A stretch of DNA of 64,000 nucleotides from Lewinella sp050633125. Its GTDB lineage: Bacteria; Bacteroidota; Bacteroidia; Chitinophagales; Saprospiraceae. Made by a program: the position numbers and the translations under genes. Below the pieces are notes generated by a model. That model was given only the letters and a program-made list of their open reading frames with translations. It was not told the origin of the DNA and did not search any database. This document shows positions 1 to 8,626 of the stretch, piece after piece (position 1 is the stretch's first letter; the number at the start of each line of letters is the position of its first letter). The stretch is taken from assembly GCF_050633125.1 (NCBI RefSeq), contig NZ_JBOEFX010000100.1, forward strand, positions 1-64,000, in the 5' to 3' direction.

Positions 1-148
1 TTTATTCAATGCCCAAGGGGTATTGGTGCGGCAGGAGCTGTTGGTGGGGAATCAGCAGGAAGTTGATTTGAATAACCTACCATCGGGTACCTATTTCTGG
101 CGATTGGAAAACACTACGCAAACGGGGCGTTTAGTTATCTTTGACTAA
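1..148 (+). CDS. 3' end of a T9SS-exported protein (partial, start outside window)
   Basis: An open frame runs from base 2 to a TAA at 146-148 and encodes 48 visible residues. These match the end of a type A T9SS C-terminal sorting domain: short beta strands with VLVRQELL, the turn NLPSGTYFWRL and the terminal GRLVIF. Such domains carry proteins across the outer membrane and are then removed. The catalytic or binding part lies outside the window. The 148 bases are almost the same as the last 148 bases of the next gene (12 substitutions, two amino-acid changes), so the two genes are probably tandem paralogues. Confidence 0.8.
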   Translation, partial: LFNAQGVLVRQELLVGNQQEVDLNNLPSGTYFWRLENTTQTGRLVIFD

Positions 149-217
149 TTATGGTTCTATATATTAATGATTGAATCTAAATTTCTATTAGAAAAAATTC
201 ACCCCCTATTTCTACCC

Positions 218-1708
218 ATGCGTATCGAATTGATGATTTTTTTATTGAGTTTTGCAGTTGTAACCTCTGCCCAAAAATACAATCACCAATGGTTATTTGG
301 GTACGATTCGTTTAGCGGGAGTAATAGTTATGGCCTGTCTGTGATAGACTTTAATGATGGTATTGTTACTATTGATTTTTGGTCACAGGTAGGACATGAT
401 TTGGGACCAGAAGGTAGCTTTTTAGATGATGGTGTAACTGGTGAAATTATACTTTACACCAATGGCTGTCGGGTTTGGGACGCAAATCGTAACTCATTAA
501 CCGGGGAAGATTTTTTGATGGACGATTGGGCAAGCCCTCTATATTGCCCTAAAGAACACCCCACTCGAAATGCCCGATTGTTACTTCCTAGTTTACAAAA
601 TGACACGACTGTTTATTTAATTCAAAAGGACGTCAACTACTCAGAGGAGATAGGAACAGTAGTTTCGGAACGACTTTTTATTCATACGATCATACAATCT
701 GAGGATGGCGTGTTTTTCTTGCAGAACACGGAAGTGGTTTTAGATACGGTGCTCGTTATAGGTCATTTAACGGCTGGGCCCAACTTAGCGCGAGATAAAT
801 GGTGGTTTTCTGTAACGGAGCATGATACCAATCGCCATTTTATATATGAGTTAGGCGGGGAAGAAGTGATAAGTGAACCCATTATTCATGAAGAAGGATC
901 CATCGCTACTAGTTATGCCTGGGACGTTGGACAAGCTGCTTTTTCGCCAGATATGAGTATCTGGGCCAATAACACCGAAGATTTTGGCATAATGCTTTTT
1001 GATTTCGACAATAATACAGGCGAGTTTAGCAATTATCGAGAAATCCACTACCCAAATATGGATACAGCTGAAGGTTTGTGTTTCTCTCCAAATGGTCGCT
1101 ATATTTATACAACGACCGCAGAAGATATCTACCAGATCGATCTGGAAGCAGTAGATACAAGTGAGCAAGTTCATCATCTTGGATATGTACGTTTTCCTTC
1201 TCCGGATGATGGCTGGCCCGTTGGGTTAGGGTATATGTACCTGGGCCCAGATTGTCGTATTTATATAAGTCCAGGGACTACCTCTCAATATATGCACGTG
1301 ATCCATAACCCAGATGGTTATCAAGATGCTTGTCTATTAGACGTGGGGGCCATTCTTACGCCTACGCATGTTGGGCATCATCTCCCTAATTTACCCAATT
1401 ATTACTATCTCAATGGCTGCGACCCAGATATAGCCTGGGGAATTCCTGTAAGTACCGCTGCGCCCGACGAAGAAGAATTCCTTGCGGTATTTCCGAATCC
1501 AACGCGTTCAAAAGTACTATTGCAACGACCTGCTGGTGATTTTTCGCCAGTGAGGTGGCGTTTATTCAATGCCCAAGGGGTACTGGTGCGGGAGGAACTG
1601 CTGGTGGGAAATCAGCAGGAAGTAGATCTGAATAACCTGCCATCGGGTACCTATTTCTGGCGACTGGAAAACACTACGCAAATGGGGCGTTTGGTTATCT
1701 TTGACTGA
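218..1708 (+). CDS. secreted beta-propeller-like protein with T9SS C-terminal domain
   Basis: Encodes 496 residues from the ATG at 218. This start is preferred over an upstream in-frame ATG at 167 because it begins directly with a signal peptide (MRIELMIFLLSFAVVTSAQ). The body has repeated stretches typical of WD40/propeller-like blades, such as AFSPDMSIWAN and GLCFSPNGRYIYTTT, and an ARDKWWFSVTEHD strand. No catalytic motif is recognised. The last ~80 residues are a T9SS type A sorting domain (VFPNPTRSKVLL, then NLPSGTYFWRL). The protein is probably exported to the cell surface or medium. Its 3' end is nearly identical to that of the truncated gene upstream. Function unknown. Confidence 0.8.
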   Translation: MRIELMIFLLSFAVVTSAQKYNHQWLFGYDSFSGSNSYGLSVIDFNDGIVTIDFWSQVGHDLGPEGSFLDDGVTGEIILYTNGCRVWDANRNSLTGEDFLMDDWASPLYCPKEHPTRNARLLLPSLQNDTTVYLIQKDVNYSEEIGTVVSERLFIHTIIQSEDGVFFLQNTEVVLDTVLVIGHLTAGPNLARDKWWFSVTEHDTNRHFIYELGGEEVISEPIIHEEGSIATSYAWDVGQAAFSPDMSIWANNTEDFGIMLFDFDNNTGEFSNYREIHYPNMDTAEGLCFSPNGRYIYTTTAEDIYQIDLEAVDTSEQVHHLGYVRFPSPDDGWPVGLGYMYLGPDCRIYISPGTTSQYMHVIHNPDGYQDACLLDVGAILTPTHVGHHLPNLPNYYYLNGCDPDIAWGIPVSTAAPDEEEFLAVFPNPTRSKVLLQRPAGDFSPVRWRLFNAQGVLVREELLVGNQQEVDLNNLPSGTYFWRLENTTQMGRLVIFD

Positions 1709-1871
1709 GTGAGCGTAAAAAAATAAGGTGATCCAATTTGGGTTTAGTAAAAAAAAGATAAACAAATGACTAAAAGAAAGTTGTGTTCTTTTTATTGCTA
1801 AACCTTCAAACAAATTGGGATCACTTATTTTAGCTCGAATACGATTCGTCATCAAAACCATTTGCCCTACC

Positions 1872-3404
1872 ATGAAAAATCTACCCTTCTTACTGCTCAT
1901 TGCAATGCTTGCGTCTTTTTCCTGCGAAAAGCCTGCCCCTACCGATTTAAATAAAGCCGCACTAATCCCTTTTCCTAAGGAGATTTTTCCTACCCACGAA
2001 CGATTTTGCTTGCAAAACGGCACTGTTATCCATGTGCAGGAGCACCTTCTTCCCTTTGCGGAAGCTATGGAGGAAACGCTAGAGGCAACCACCAATCTCG
2101 ATATTGTTGTGGAAAGAGGGGATATCACAAGTGGCCCCAGCCACATCTATCTGGAGTTACTGGGTGATGATATGGATGACGAGGGGCCAGAGGCCTATGA
2201 ACTCAATATTAAGAAAAAGAAAATCTACCTGGTAAGTAAGTCCGAGGCCGGCCTTTTTCGGGGCCTTCAGACGCTGCTGCAACTGTTGCCTACCACACCC
2301 ACAGAGGATAATCACTGGTTCGTTGCCTCAGGGGTGATCACCGATGCTCCGCAGTACGATTATCGCGGGGCAATGCTGGATGTATCGCGCCATTTCTTTG
2401 GCGTAGATGATGTCAAGCGTTTTATTGACCTCATTGCTTTGTGCAAAATCAACTACCTCCATTTGCATTTAGCAGATGATCAGGGGTGGCGCATTGAAAT
2501 AAAGTCCTGGCCAAATCTCACCACACATGGCGGCAGTACCCAGGTGGGCGGCGGACCTGGCGGCTACTACACCCAGGAAGATTATCAAGAAATTGTGCGT
2601 TATGCACAAAGCCGCTACGTGACCATCGTGCCCGAAATCGATATGCCAGGCCATACCAATGCCGCATTGGCCTCTTACCCCGAACTGAATTGCAATGGCA
2701 TGTCTCCAGCATTGTACACTGGTACCGAGGTGGGTTTTAGCACGCTTTGTACCTCGAAAGAAATCGTCTATCAATTTGTGGATGATGTGGTGCGTGAAAT
2801 TGCCGCTATGACTCCTGGCCCTTATTTTCATATCGGCGGCGACGAATCGCATGTGACTGCGTTGGAGGATTACATTCCCTTCATCGAACGTGTGCAAGAC
2901 ATTGTTACCAAATACGATAAGCAGGTGATCGGATGGGATGAAATCTCCCACGCAGAGCTGCGGGAAGATGGCGTGGTACAATACTGGGCAATGGCCGAAA
3001 ATGCGCTGCGCGGAGTCGCACAAGGAACCAAGGTTTTACTCTCTCCAGCACATAAAGTATACTTGGATATGCAGTACGATTCTACGACAGAATTGGGCCT
3101 GCATTGGGCGGCCTATATCGAGCTGGATAGTGCCTATTTGTGGTCGCCGGAAACACTGGTGCCGGGTATTGGCAAAGAAAATATCCTTGGCATTGAGTCG
3201 CCCCTCTGGACGGAAACCATCACCAACATGGATGAGATCGAGTACATGGTCTTTCCCCGCTTATTGGCCCATGCAGAGTTGAGTTGGTCACCAGCTGAGG
3301 CTCGTAATTGGGGCCATTTTTCAGGTCGGTTGGTGCGCTATGCAGAGCATCTGAAGCGATTGGATGTCGATTATTATGCTTCTCCGGTTGTAACCTGGAA
3401 ATAG
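1872..3404 (+). CDS. beta-N-acetylhexosaminidase, GH20 lipoprotein
   Basis: Encodes 510 residues from the ATG at 1872, chosen because it opens a lipoprotein-like leader (MKNLPFLLLIAMLASFSC); upstream in-frame starts would bury it. A GH20b-like N-terminal domain is followed by the TIM barrel. The barrel shows HLHLADDQGWRIEIKSWP, EIDMPGHTNAALASYPEL and the catalytic pair D324-E325 in HIGGDESH, the acid/base and amide-orienting residues of substrate-assisted catalysis. The enzyme removes terminal GlcNAc/GalNAc from chitin oligomers, glycans or muropeptides, probably in the periplasm or on the outer membrane. It sits alone, with no chitinase or SusCD pair nearby. The lipobox is not canonical (S-F-S-C). 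Confidence 0.92.
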   Translation: MKNLPFLLLIAMLASFSCEKPAPTDLNKAALIPFPKEIFPTHERFCLQNGTVIHVQEHLLPFAEAMEETLEATTNLDIVVERGDITSGPSHIYLELLGDDMDDEGPEAYELNIKKKKIYLVSKSEAGLFRGLQTLLQLLPTTPTEDNHWFVASGVITDAPQYDYRGAMLDVSRHFFGVDDVKRFIDLIALCKINYLHLHLADDQGWRIEIKSWPNLTTHGGSTQVGGGPGGYYTQEDYQEIVRYAQSRYVTIVPEIDMPGHTNAALASYPELNCNGMSPALYTGTEVGFSTLCTSKEIVYQFVDDVVREIAAMTPGPYFHIGGDESHVTALEDYIPFIERVQDIVTKYDKQVIGWDEISHAELREDGVVQYWAMAENALRGVAQGTKVLLSPAHKVYLDMQYDSTTELGLHWAAYIELDSAYLWSPETLVPGIGKENILGIESPLWTETITNMDEIEYMVFPRLLAHAELSWSPAEARNWGHFSGRLVRYAEHLKRLDVDYYASPVVTWK

Positions 3405-3430
3405 AAGGCAAGTTTAATTATTTGGGGCCA

Positions 3431-3467
3431 TGCCATCTCCCGTCCCGACTTTTCTGGTCGGGGCGGG
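3431..3467 (+). repeat. REP-like palindromic repeat, copy 1
   Basis: Arms CCCGTCCCGAC (3439-3449) and GTCGGGGCGGG (3457-3467) can form a GC-rich hairpin with a 7-base loop. The 37-base segment recurs in inverted orientation near 40537-40571 with only about four transitions. Both copies are intergenic, as expected of REP-type elements. The rest of the 3405-3748 intergenic region holds no convincing gene. Confidence 0.55.
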
Positions 3468-3660
3468 ATCGGCACCAGGCTATCCAGTCGCTACCGCTCC
3501 TTTTTATCCTTTGTCCTCCTCCTCCGTGCGGCGTGCTACAGCCTACGGCTTGCGCACTGCTTTGGGTCGACGAGTAGGGTCAAGGAGGTACCTTTGTTCT
3601 GACTAAGTGAGTATGAATTTGATCTTGGGCTTGCCATGCTACAAAATGGCCAAACAATAA

Positions 3661-3708
3661 AAAGGGTAGAAGAACAGATCTAGAAAATTAGGCTGTCCCT
3701 CTACCCTT
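3661..3708 (-). terminator. intrinsic terminator of the T9SS repeat protein gene
   Basis: On the minus strand GGGTAGAGGGACAG pairs with CTGTTCTTCTACCC (some mismatches in the stem), followed by a T-rich tract. It lies about 40 bases beyond the stop codon of the minus-strand gene ending at 3749. Confidence 0.5.
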
Positions 3709-3748
3709 CACCAATCATTTTTCTATTATTTGCCCGGAGGCAAATACA

Positions 3749-5477
3749 TTACGCTTTGATAAAGCGCTTGGTAATAACTTGTTTGCCATCATTACTGCGC
3801 AAGAAGTAAGTTCCGGCAGGCAAATTAGCAACATCAACGGTAGTGCGCACCTGATCGGCGCTGATGATGCGCTGATAAAGTACTTGGCCATTGAGGTCAA
3901 CAATCGTTAATTCGATATTCTCATTACTCACACTGTTTGTGGAGAGTGCTACCTGCAATTGATCCACAGCAGGATTAGGGAACAATTGTACCTCTAATAT
4001 TGCTGGACCTTCCGTTACTGCATTGTTTTGCGGAATATTTGGTGCAAAACCTTCTGTACGATTTACCGTAATAAAAATGTCTGATAGGTTGAAACAACCA
4101 TCACTCAAAGCTACTTCGGCTGCATTGTCACCCACAACGGCGATGATATTACCGGTGTAAGCCAATCCCCAAACGCGGCAAATACCAGCAGGAGCATCCT
4201 CGAAATCCGCAGAATCACCGCTTGGCAAACCTAGGATGATGTTGTTTTCATCTGTGATAACGTAAGTGAAGTTCTCACCAACAGCAGCAGTGTTGACAAA
4301 CTGGATAACATCTGCTTCGCCATCTCCTACCGTTACGGTTACATTCGTTTCGCCATCAATGGTACTTACCATACCACCGTTTACAGCAGTTCTTTCTACT
4401 GCAATTGGGTTGGAAAGGTCGAAGCAACCTTGCAGGTCGGCAGCATTCATACCTACTTCGGCACCTATGAGTTCATCTTCGAAACTCAAGTGCCAAACCA
4501 GACACGTGCCTTCGCCTGCACCATCAAAATCTACGGCGCTAGGCATTGGCGGTAAGCCTAAAATGTTTCCTTGATCATCGGTTACGACCCAAGCAGAGTT
4601 GGTGCCACTACTACCCGTAAGGGAAATCGCATCTTCTGCAAGGTTGTCAGCTACATCGTCACCCACACAAAAAGTGAAAGGTCCACCAGTGAGGAAACCA
4701 CCGTTGCTGTTGCAAAGGTTATCACAATCTGCCCCTTCCACCCGATTAATGGTAATCGGGTTAGACAGGTCAAAACAGCCTTGTAAGTCAGCTGCATTCA
4801 AACCTACCTCTGCACCTACGAGCCCGTCTTCAAAGCTGAGGTGCCAGATGAGACAAGTACCTACGCCCGCGCCATCAAAATCTACGGCACTCGGCATAGG
4901 TGGCAATCCTAAAATATTACCTTGATCATCAGTTACGACCCAGGCAGNNNNNNNNNNNNNNNNCAGAGTTTGTTCCTGAGTTTCCAGTAAGGGTAATAGC
5001 TCCAGGTTCTAGCATATCAGCTACACCGTCACCTACACAGAAGTTGAAAGGCCCGCCCGCAAGCATTCCACCTTCCTGGCCACCATTACTGTTTATTTCT
5101 ATAAAGTTAGCAGATAGGGAGTAGCAGCCAGAAGCTAGTTCTGTTTGACTAAGTATATCGCCTACCTCGGCGGTGATTGAACCAATGAGGCTAAAAGTGT
5201 AAACCCGTAGTCCATCGCCCAGCCCCGAGAAGTCGATTGTATTGGCGTAATCAATGTGAACGATAACATCATCAGCATTGACAACGACAAAAGCATGAGG
5301 TAAACCTGCTGGTTTACCTTTGAAACGAATGAGGATGGGCTCGCTGCCATCATCACAAAAAGAAGCCTCGTAGCCAGGGGCTACGCTGATTTGTCCTGGA
5401 AAACACGGAAATTGGGCCTGGACACTCCAAGAAAGGAGTAAGGCGAACCCCATGAATAGTAGTCTTGAAAACATCAT
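3749..5477 (-). CDS. secreted protein with ~110-residue repeats and T9SS C-terminal domain (interrupted by assembly gap)
   Basis: The gene reads from an ATG at 5477 (or 5474) with a signal peptide (MMFSRLLFMGFALLLSWS, ending SVQAQ) to TAA at 3749. Four tandem repeats of about 110 residues are seen. They share motifs such as GGPF-FCVGD-VAD, SLTG-SGTNSAWVV, TDDQGNILGLPP and GCFDLSNP, with the outer copies more diverged. The C-terminal ~90 residues are a T9SS type A domain (LFPNPAVDQLQVAL, NLPAGTYFLR). Sixteen Ns at 4948-4963 shift the frame, so the gene looks split into two ORFs. The flanks would rejoin in frame, so this is probably an assembly artefact. It may be a surface adhesin-like protein; no enzyme motif seen. 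Confidence 0.75.
4948..4963. other. assembly gap (16 N) inside a repeat-encoding gene
   Basis: Sixteen undetermined bases lie exactly where one repeat (…SGTNS) meets the next segment (AWVVTDD…). Both flanks carry the CTG shared by the intact copy at about 4595-4610. The true sequence may therefore be a simple overlap, or one or more collapsed repeat units. Confidence 0.95.
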
Positions 5478-5538
5478 TTTTAGGTTTGGTGAAATTATAG
5501 GTTTGGTTTTACACAAAACGGAGCATAGGTCAGGCTAA

Positions 5539-5565
5539 CAAATACTTGACGGAAGTAAGTATTTG
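5539..5565. promoter_or_regulatory. inverted repeat upstream of the T9SS repeat protein
   Basis: CAAATACTT (5539-5547) and AAGTATTTG (5557-5565) are perfect 9-base arms around a 9-base spacer, about 60 bases upstream of the start at 5477. It could be a dimeric regulator site or an RNA hairpin. Otherwise the 5478-5966 intergenic region (489 bases) shows only the E2 promoter box described separately. Confidence 0.35.
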
Positions 5566-5848
5566 CAGGCTCTTTGTACGCCCAAGAAATATTTAGATCA
5601 GGTGTAGAAAAAGAATAATGCCTGAAAAAGCTTTCAGAACCAATTCTTTCTTGCTGCGAAATAAGCGTATAGCTATCACAGAAGTATCACAGTAACCTTG
5701 CTATAGTATAACATGGCTACAATTACTGGGGAAATGTAGGTATTGCCGTATTATTTTAGGCTTTTTTGTCGTTTGCAAAACAAAGTTTTATAAAAAGGTG
5801 GATTATTAATGCGTTGCCTAATTATTATCGTTGAAACAAGAAAAGTCT

Positions 5849-5856
5849 TACTTTTG
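5849..5856 (+). promoter_or_regulatory. candidate -7 box for the E2 gene
   Basis: TACTTTTG matches the Bacteroidota primary-sigma -7 consensus TAnnTTTG. A TTG at 5831 lies slightly closer than the usual spacing. Transcription from here would give a leader of about 105 bases before the start at 5967. Confidence 0.4.
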
Positions 5857-5966
5857 TGGTGCCCAAATTTCAGGCTTCTGAAAACCTGAAGTTTATAACC
5901 ACTGTTTAATAGCTGGGCCTTATGTGGCTCAACTAACCAAGTAACCAAATTCAAAGTAACCGTTTT

Positions 5967-7319
5967 ATGGCGCAGGTAGAATTGATAATGCCCAAAATGG
6001 GGGAGAGCATCATGGAAGCTACCATCCTCAATTGGGTCAAGAAAGAAGGCGATCAGGTAGAGATGGACGAGACGATCCTGGAGATTGCTACGGATAAAGT
6101 AGACTCTGAGGTTCCTAGTCCGGTTGCCGGTACGATCAGTAAGATCATGTTTCAGGTAGATGATGTTGTAGAGATCGGTAAAGTCATTGCGATCATTGCA
6201 ACAGAAGGCGAGAACGCTACACCGCAAGCCAGTCCTAGTGTTGCAGAAGCTGCTCCTGCTAGTACTCCTGCATCATCTAATGGTGCAAGTACTAAGGTAG
6301 CCGCCCCCGCACCTGATTCCACTCCTCAACCCGCTACTGCTACAGTGAGCGTTAGTTCTGGAGATCGATTTTACAGTCCGTTGGTGCGTAATATTGCCAA
6401 AGAAGAAGGTGTTTCACAAGCAGAACTAGATGTCTTACCCGGTACCGGCAAAGAAGGACGGGTAACAAAAAAAGATATGCTGGCTTATTTGGAGAACCGC
6501 TCTTCTGCTCCGGCAGCTGTTGCTACTCCTCAGCCTGCTACTGCCAAGTCCACTTCACCTGCTATTGATCAACCGATTGCTAGCCCTATGGTGGATGCCT
6601 CTGGAAGTGGTAATGTAGAGATCATTGAAATGGATCGGATGCGCCGTCTGATCGCTGATCACATGGTGAGCTCCAAGCATACCTCTCCGCACGTAACCTC
6701 TTTCGTAGAGGCAGATGTAACCAATATCGTCAATTGGAGGGAGAAGAACAAGCACGCTTTCCAGCAGAAATTCGGAGAGAAAATCACCTTTACGCCACTT
6801 TTCATCGAAGCAATCGTACGGGCAATTCATGATTTCCCGATGATCAATGTTTCGGTAGATGGAAAGAATATTATCCGCAAAAAGAATATCAATATTGGTA
6901 TGGCTGCGGCGCTGCCTACGGGCAATCTCATTGTACCTGTTATAAAAAATGCGGATCACCTTAGCCTTATCGGACTCACCAAAGCGGTAAATGACCTCGC
7001 TAACCGAGCACGGGGTAATAAGCTGAAACCAGAAGACATTCAGGACGGTACTTTCACAGTGACCAATGTAGGTACTTTCGGCAACGTTATGGGTACGCCT
7101 ATCATCAATCAGCCTCAGGCCGCGATTATGGCCGTAGGTGCTATCCGTAAGCGCCCGGCGGTAGTAGAGACAGAATTTGGCGACCTCATCGCCGTGCGGC
7201 ACATGATGTTCTTGTCTATGTCTTACGATCACCGTGTAGTAGACGGGATGTTAGGTGGCTCCTTCATCCGCAGAGTAGGAGACTACCTGGAGGCGTTTGA
7301 CGCGAATAGAAGCTTGTAA
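5967..7319 (+). CDS. 2-oxo acid dehydrogenase complex E2 (dihydrolipoamide acyltransferase)
   Basis: Encodes 450 residues, usual for a single-lipoyl E2. An N-terminal lipoyl domain carries K44 in EIATDKVDSEVPSP as the lipoylation site. A Pro/Ala-rich linker, a peripheral subunit-binding domain near residues 130-172 (SPLVRNIAKEEGVS…GRVTKKDML) and a CAT catalytic domain follow. The catalytic pair is H422 and D426 in YDHRVVDG. It transfers the acyl group from E1 to CoA in the cytoplasm. The sequence style favours the branched-chain 2-oxo acid complex, but 2-oxoglutarate or pyruvate E2 cannot be excluded because no E1 or E3 gene is adjacent. Confidence 0.9.
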   Translation: MAQVELIMPKMGESIMEATILNWVKKEGDQVEMDETILEIATDKVDSEVPSPVAGTISKIMFQVDDVVEIGKVIAIIATEGENATPQASPSVAEAAPASTPASSNGASTKVAAPAPDSTPQPATATVSVSSGDRFYSPLVRNIAKEEGVSQAELDVLPGTGKEGRVTKKDMLAYLENRSSAPAAVATPQPATAKSTSPAIDQPIASPMVDASGSGNVEIIEMDRMRRLIADHMVSSKHTSPHVTSFVEADVTNIVNWREKNKHAFQQKFGEKITFTPLFIEAIVRAIHDFPMINVSVDGKNIIRKKNINIGMAAALPTGNLIVPVIKNADHLSLIGLTKAVNDLANRARGNKLKPEDIQDGTFTVTNVGTFGNVMGTPIINQPQAAIMAVGAIRKRPAVVETEFGDLIAVRHMMFLSMSYDHRVVDGMLGGSFIRRVGDYLEAFDANRSL

Positions 7320-7321
7320 TA

Positions 7322-7400
7322 GTGTAAAAGTTGGACGGGTGTAAGCGTGTAAAGGTTAATAACCCTTACACCTTTACACTTACCCAACTCTTACACCTTC
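7322..7400 (+). repeat. long imperfect hairpin of GTGTAA-type repeats, likely E2 terminator
   Basis: Starting just after the E2 stop, GTGTAAAAGTTGG and GGGTGTAA motifs are mirrored by CCAACTCTTACACC and CCTTACACC, giving two arms of about 33 bases around a short loop. A related block lies at 41240-41345, also just after a gene. It may terminate transcription or be a mobile palindromic repeat. Confidence 0.5.
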
Positions 7401-7406
7401 GCTTGG

Positions 7407-7493
7407 TCATCTCAGCATAATGCTAATCAAGCCCAGCAGGCAGCCGAGGACAAGCCAGAAACGGAGGTCCCCCAGAAGTTGGTTTTCTTTCAT
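7407..7493 (-). CDS. very small putative membrane protein (28 aa)
   Basis: A minus-strand ATG at 7493 opens a 28-residue frame ending in TGA at 7407. It begins MKENQLLGDLRFW and continues as a single hydrophobic helix (LVLGCLLGLISIML) with a final arginine. An AAAAGGA sequence about 7 bases upstream resembles a ribosome binding site. A charged amphipathic head plus one membrane helix is typical of small membrane proteins. There is no homology knowledge behind this call, and chance cannot be excluded. Confidence 0.4.
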   Translation of the reverse strand: MKENQLLGDLRFWLVLGCLLGLISIMLR

Positions 7494-7567
7494 ATCAACA
7501 TCCTTTTAATGTTTGTTCATCTCTTGTATACCAAAAAGGATGCCAACACAATTTTTTATAATATGTT

Positions 7568-8560
7568 ATGACGAAGGCCGTTGCATTACCCAAGGTTGAG
7601 CTTCATGTACACCTGGACTGTTCACTCAGCTTTGAGGTCGTAAAGCGGTTACTTCCCGGAATAGATGTTGCCACCTACAAAAAACAGTTTACAAGTGGTG
7701 GCAAATGCACCGACTTGAAAGCCTACATAGAGTTGGCCATCAGTGCCATTAAGCTGATGCAAACGAAAGAAAGCTTGATCTTGGTGACCAACGATTTAGT
7801 GATGCAGTTGGTTGATGATCAAGTGATTTATGCCGAAATAAGATTTGCCCCTTTACAACACCTGGAACAGGGGTTAAGCCCGGAAGTAGTAGTAGCAACG
7901 GTCTGTGAAGCGCTGGCGAAGGCTAATCAAAACCATCGAATAAAAGCTAACCTGATAGTCTGTACGCTACGTCATTATTCGGAAGAGGAAAGCATGGCCA
8001 CCGTTAAGTTAGCAGAAGCTTTTCGCAATCAAGGTGTAGTTGGCTTCGATCTTGCTGCCGACGAAGCGGGTTATCCCATCGACGCTCATCGGGAGGCTTT
8101 TGCTTATGCTAAAGAAAATAATATCCCTTGTACTGCTCACGCTGGTGAAGCCTGTGGCGCAGAGAGTGTAAGTGAAACCTTACAAGTATTACGCCCTCAG
8201 CGCATTGGGCACGGCGTACGTAGTGTAGAGGATAAGGAGGTCGTACAAGCATTACTTACCCAGGATATTCATCTCGAAGTTTGTCCGAGCAGCAATGTGG
8301 TCACCAGTGTAGTTGATTCGCTAAAAGACCATCCTGTCGACCAACTTTATCGCCAAGGGATATCGCTGAGCATCAATACCGATGGCCGTGCATTGGTTGA
8401 TGTTGATTTGGCCCACGAATATAAGCAGTTGACGCAGATTTTTGGCTGGGAAAAAGCACATTTCCTACAGTGTAACCTGGAAGCAATACGGCATGCTTTT
8501 ATCTCTGAAGCAGAGAAGGAGGGGTTGCGTGAGCAAATTTTAGAGGCGTACGGTGAATGA
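7568..8560 (+). CDS. add: adenosine deaminase
   Basis: Encodes 330 residues, the family's usual length. It should convert (deoxy)adenosine to (deoxy)inosine and ammonia with a zinc-activated water in the cytoplasm, for purine salvage. Visible metal and catalytic elements are H13-x-H15 in ELHVHLD, HAGEACGAES with the zinc His and catalytic Glu, RIGHG, and SINTDGRAL near residue 270. The last motif has T-D-G rather than the common T-D-D, so the second Asp is missing. This occurs in some bacterial members and may alter substrate range. The gene stands alone, with neighbours on the opposite strand on both sides. Confidence 0.85.
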   Translation: MTKAVALPKVELHVHLDCSLSFEVVKRLLPGIDVATYKKQFTSGGKCTDLKAYIELAISAIKLMQTKESLILVTNDLVMQLVDDQVIYAEIRFAPLQHLEQGLSPEVVVATVCEALAKANQNHRIKANLIVCTLRHYSEEESMATVKLAEAFRNQGVVGFDLAADEAGYPIDAHREAFAYAKENNIPCTAHAGEACGAESVSETLQVLRPQRIGHGVRSVEDKEVVQALLTQDIHLEVCPSSNVVTSVVDSLKDHPVDQLYRQGISLSINTDGRALVDVDLAHEYKQLTQIFGWEKAHFLQCNLEAIRHAFISEAEKEGLREQILEAYGE

Positions 8561-8626
8561 GTTTTTGAATCGTCAAAGGGCACTTAAGAAAAATCGCGGT
8601 TTATTTTCTGCGCAATACTAAGGCAT

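Noticed and set aside
3308..3577. 89-residue plus-strand ORF overlapping the hexosaminidase end
   Set aside because: It runs out of the gene through a REP-like repeat and has no protein-like pattern.
4929..5516. Apparent frameshifted second gene ending in CLGRN
   Set aside because: The frame change is caused by the arbitrary 16-N gap; repeat alignment shows one continuous gene.
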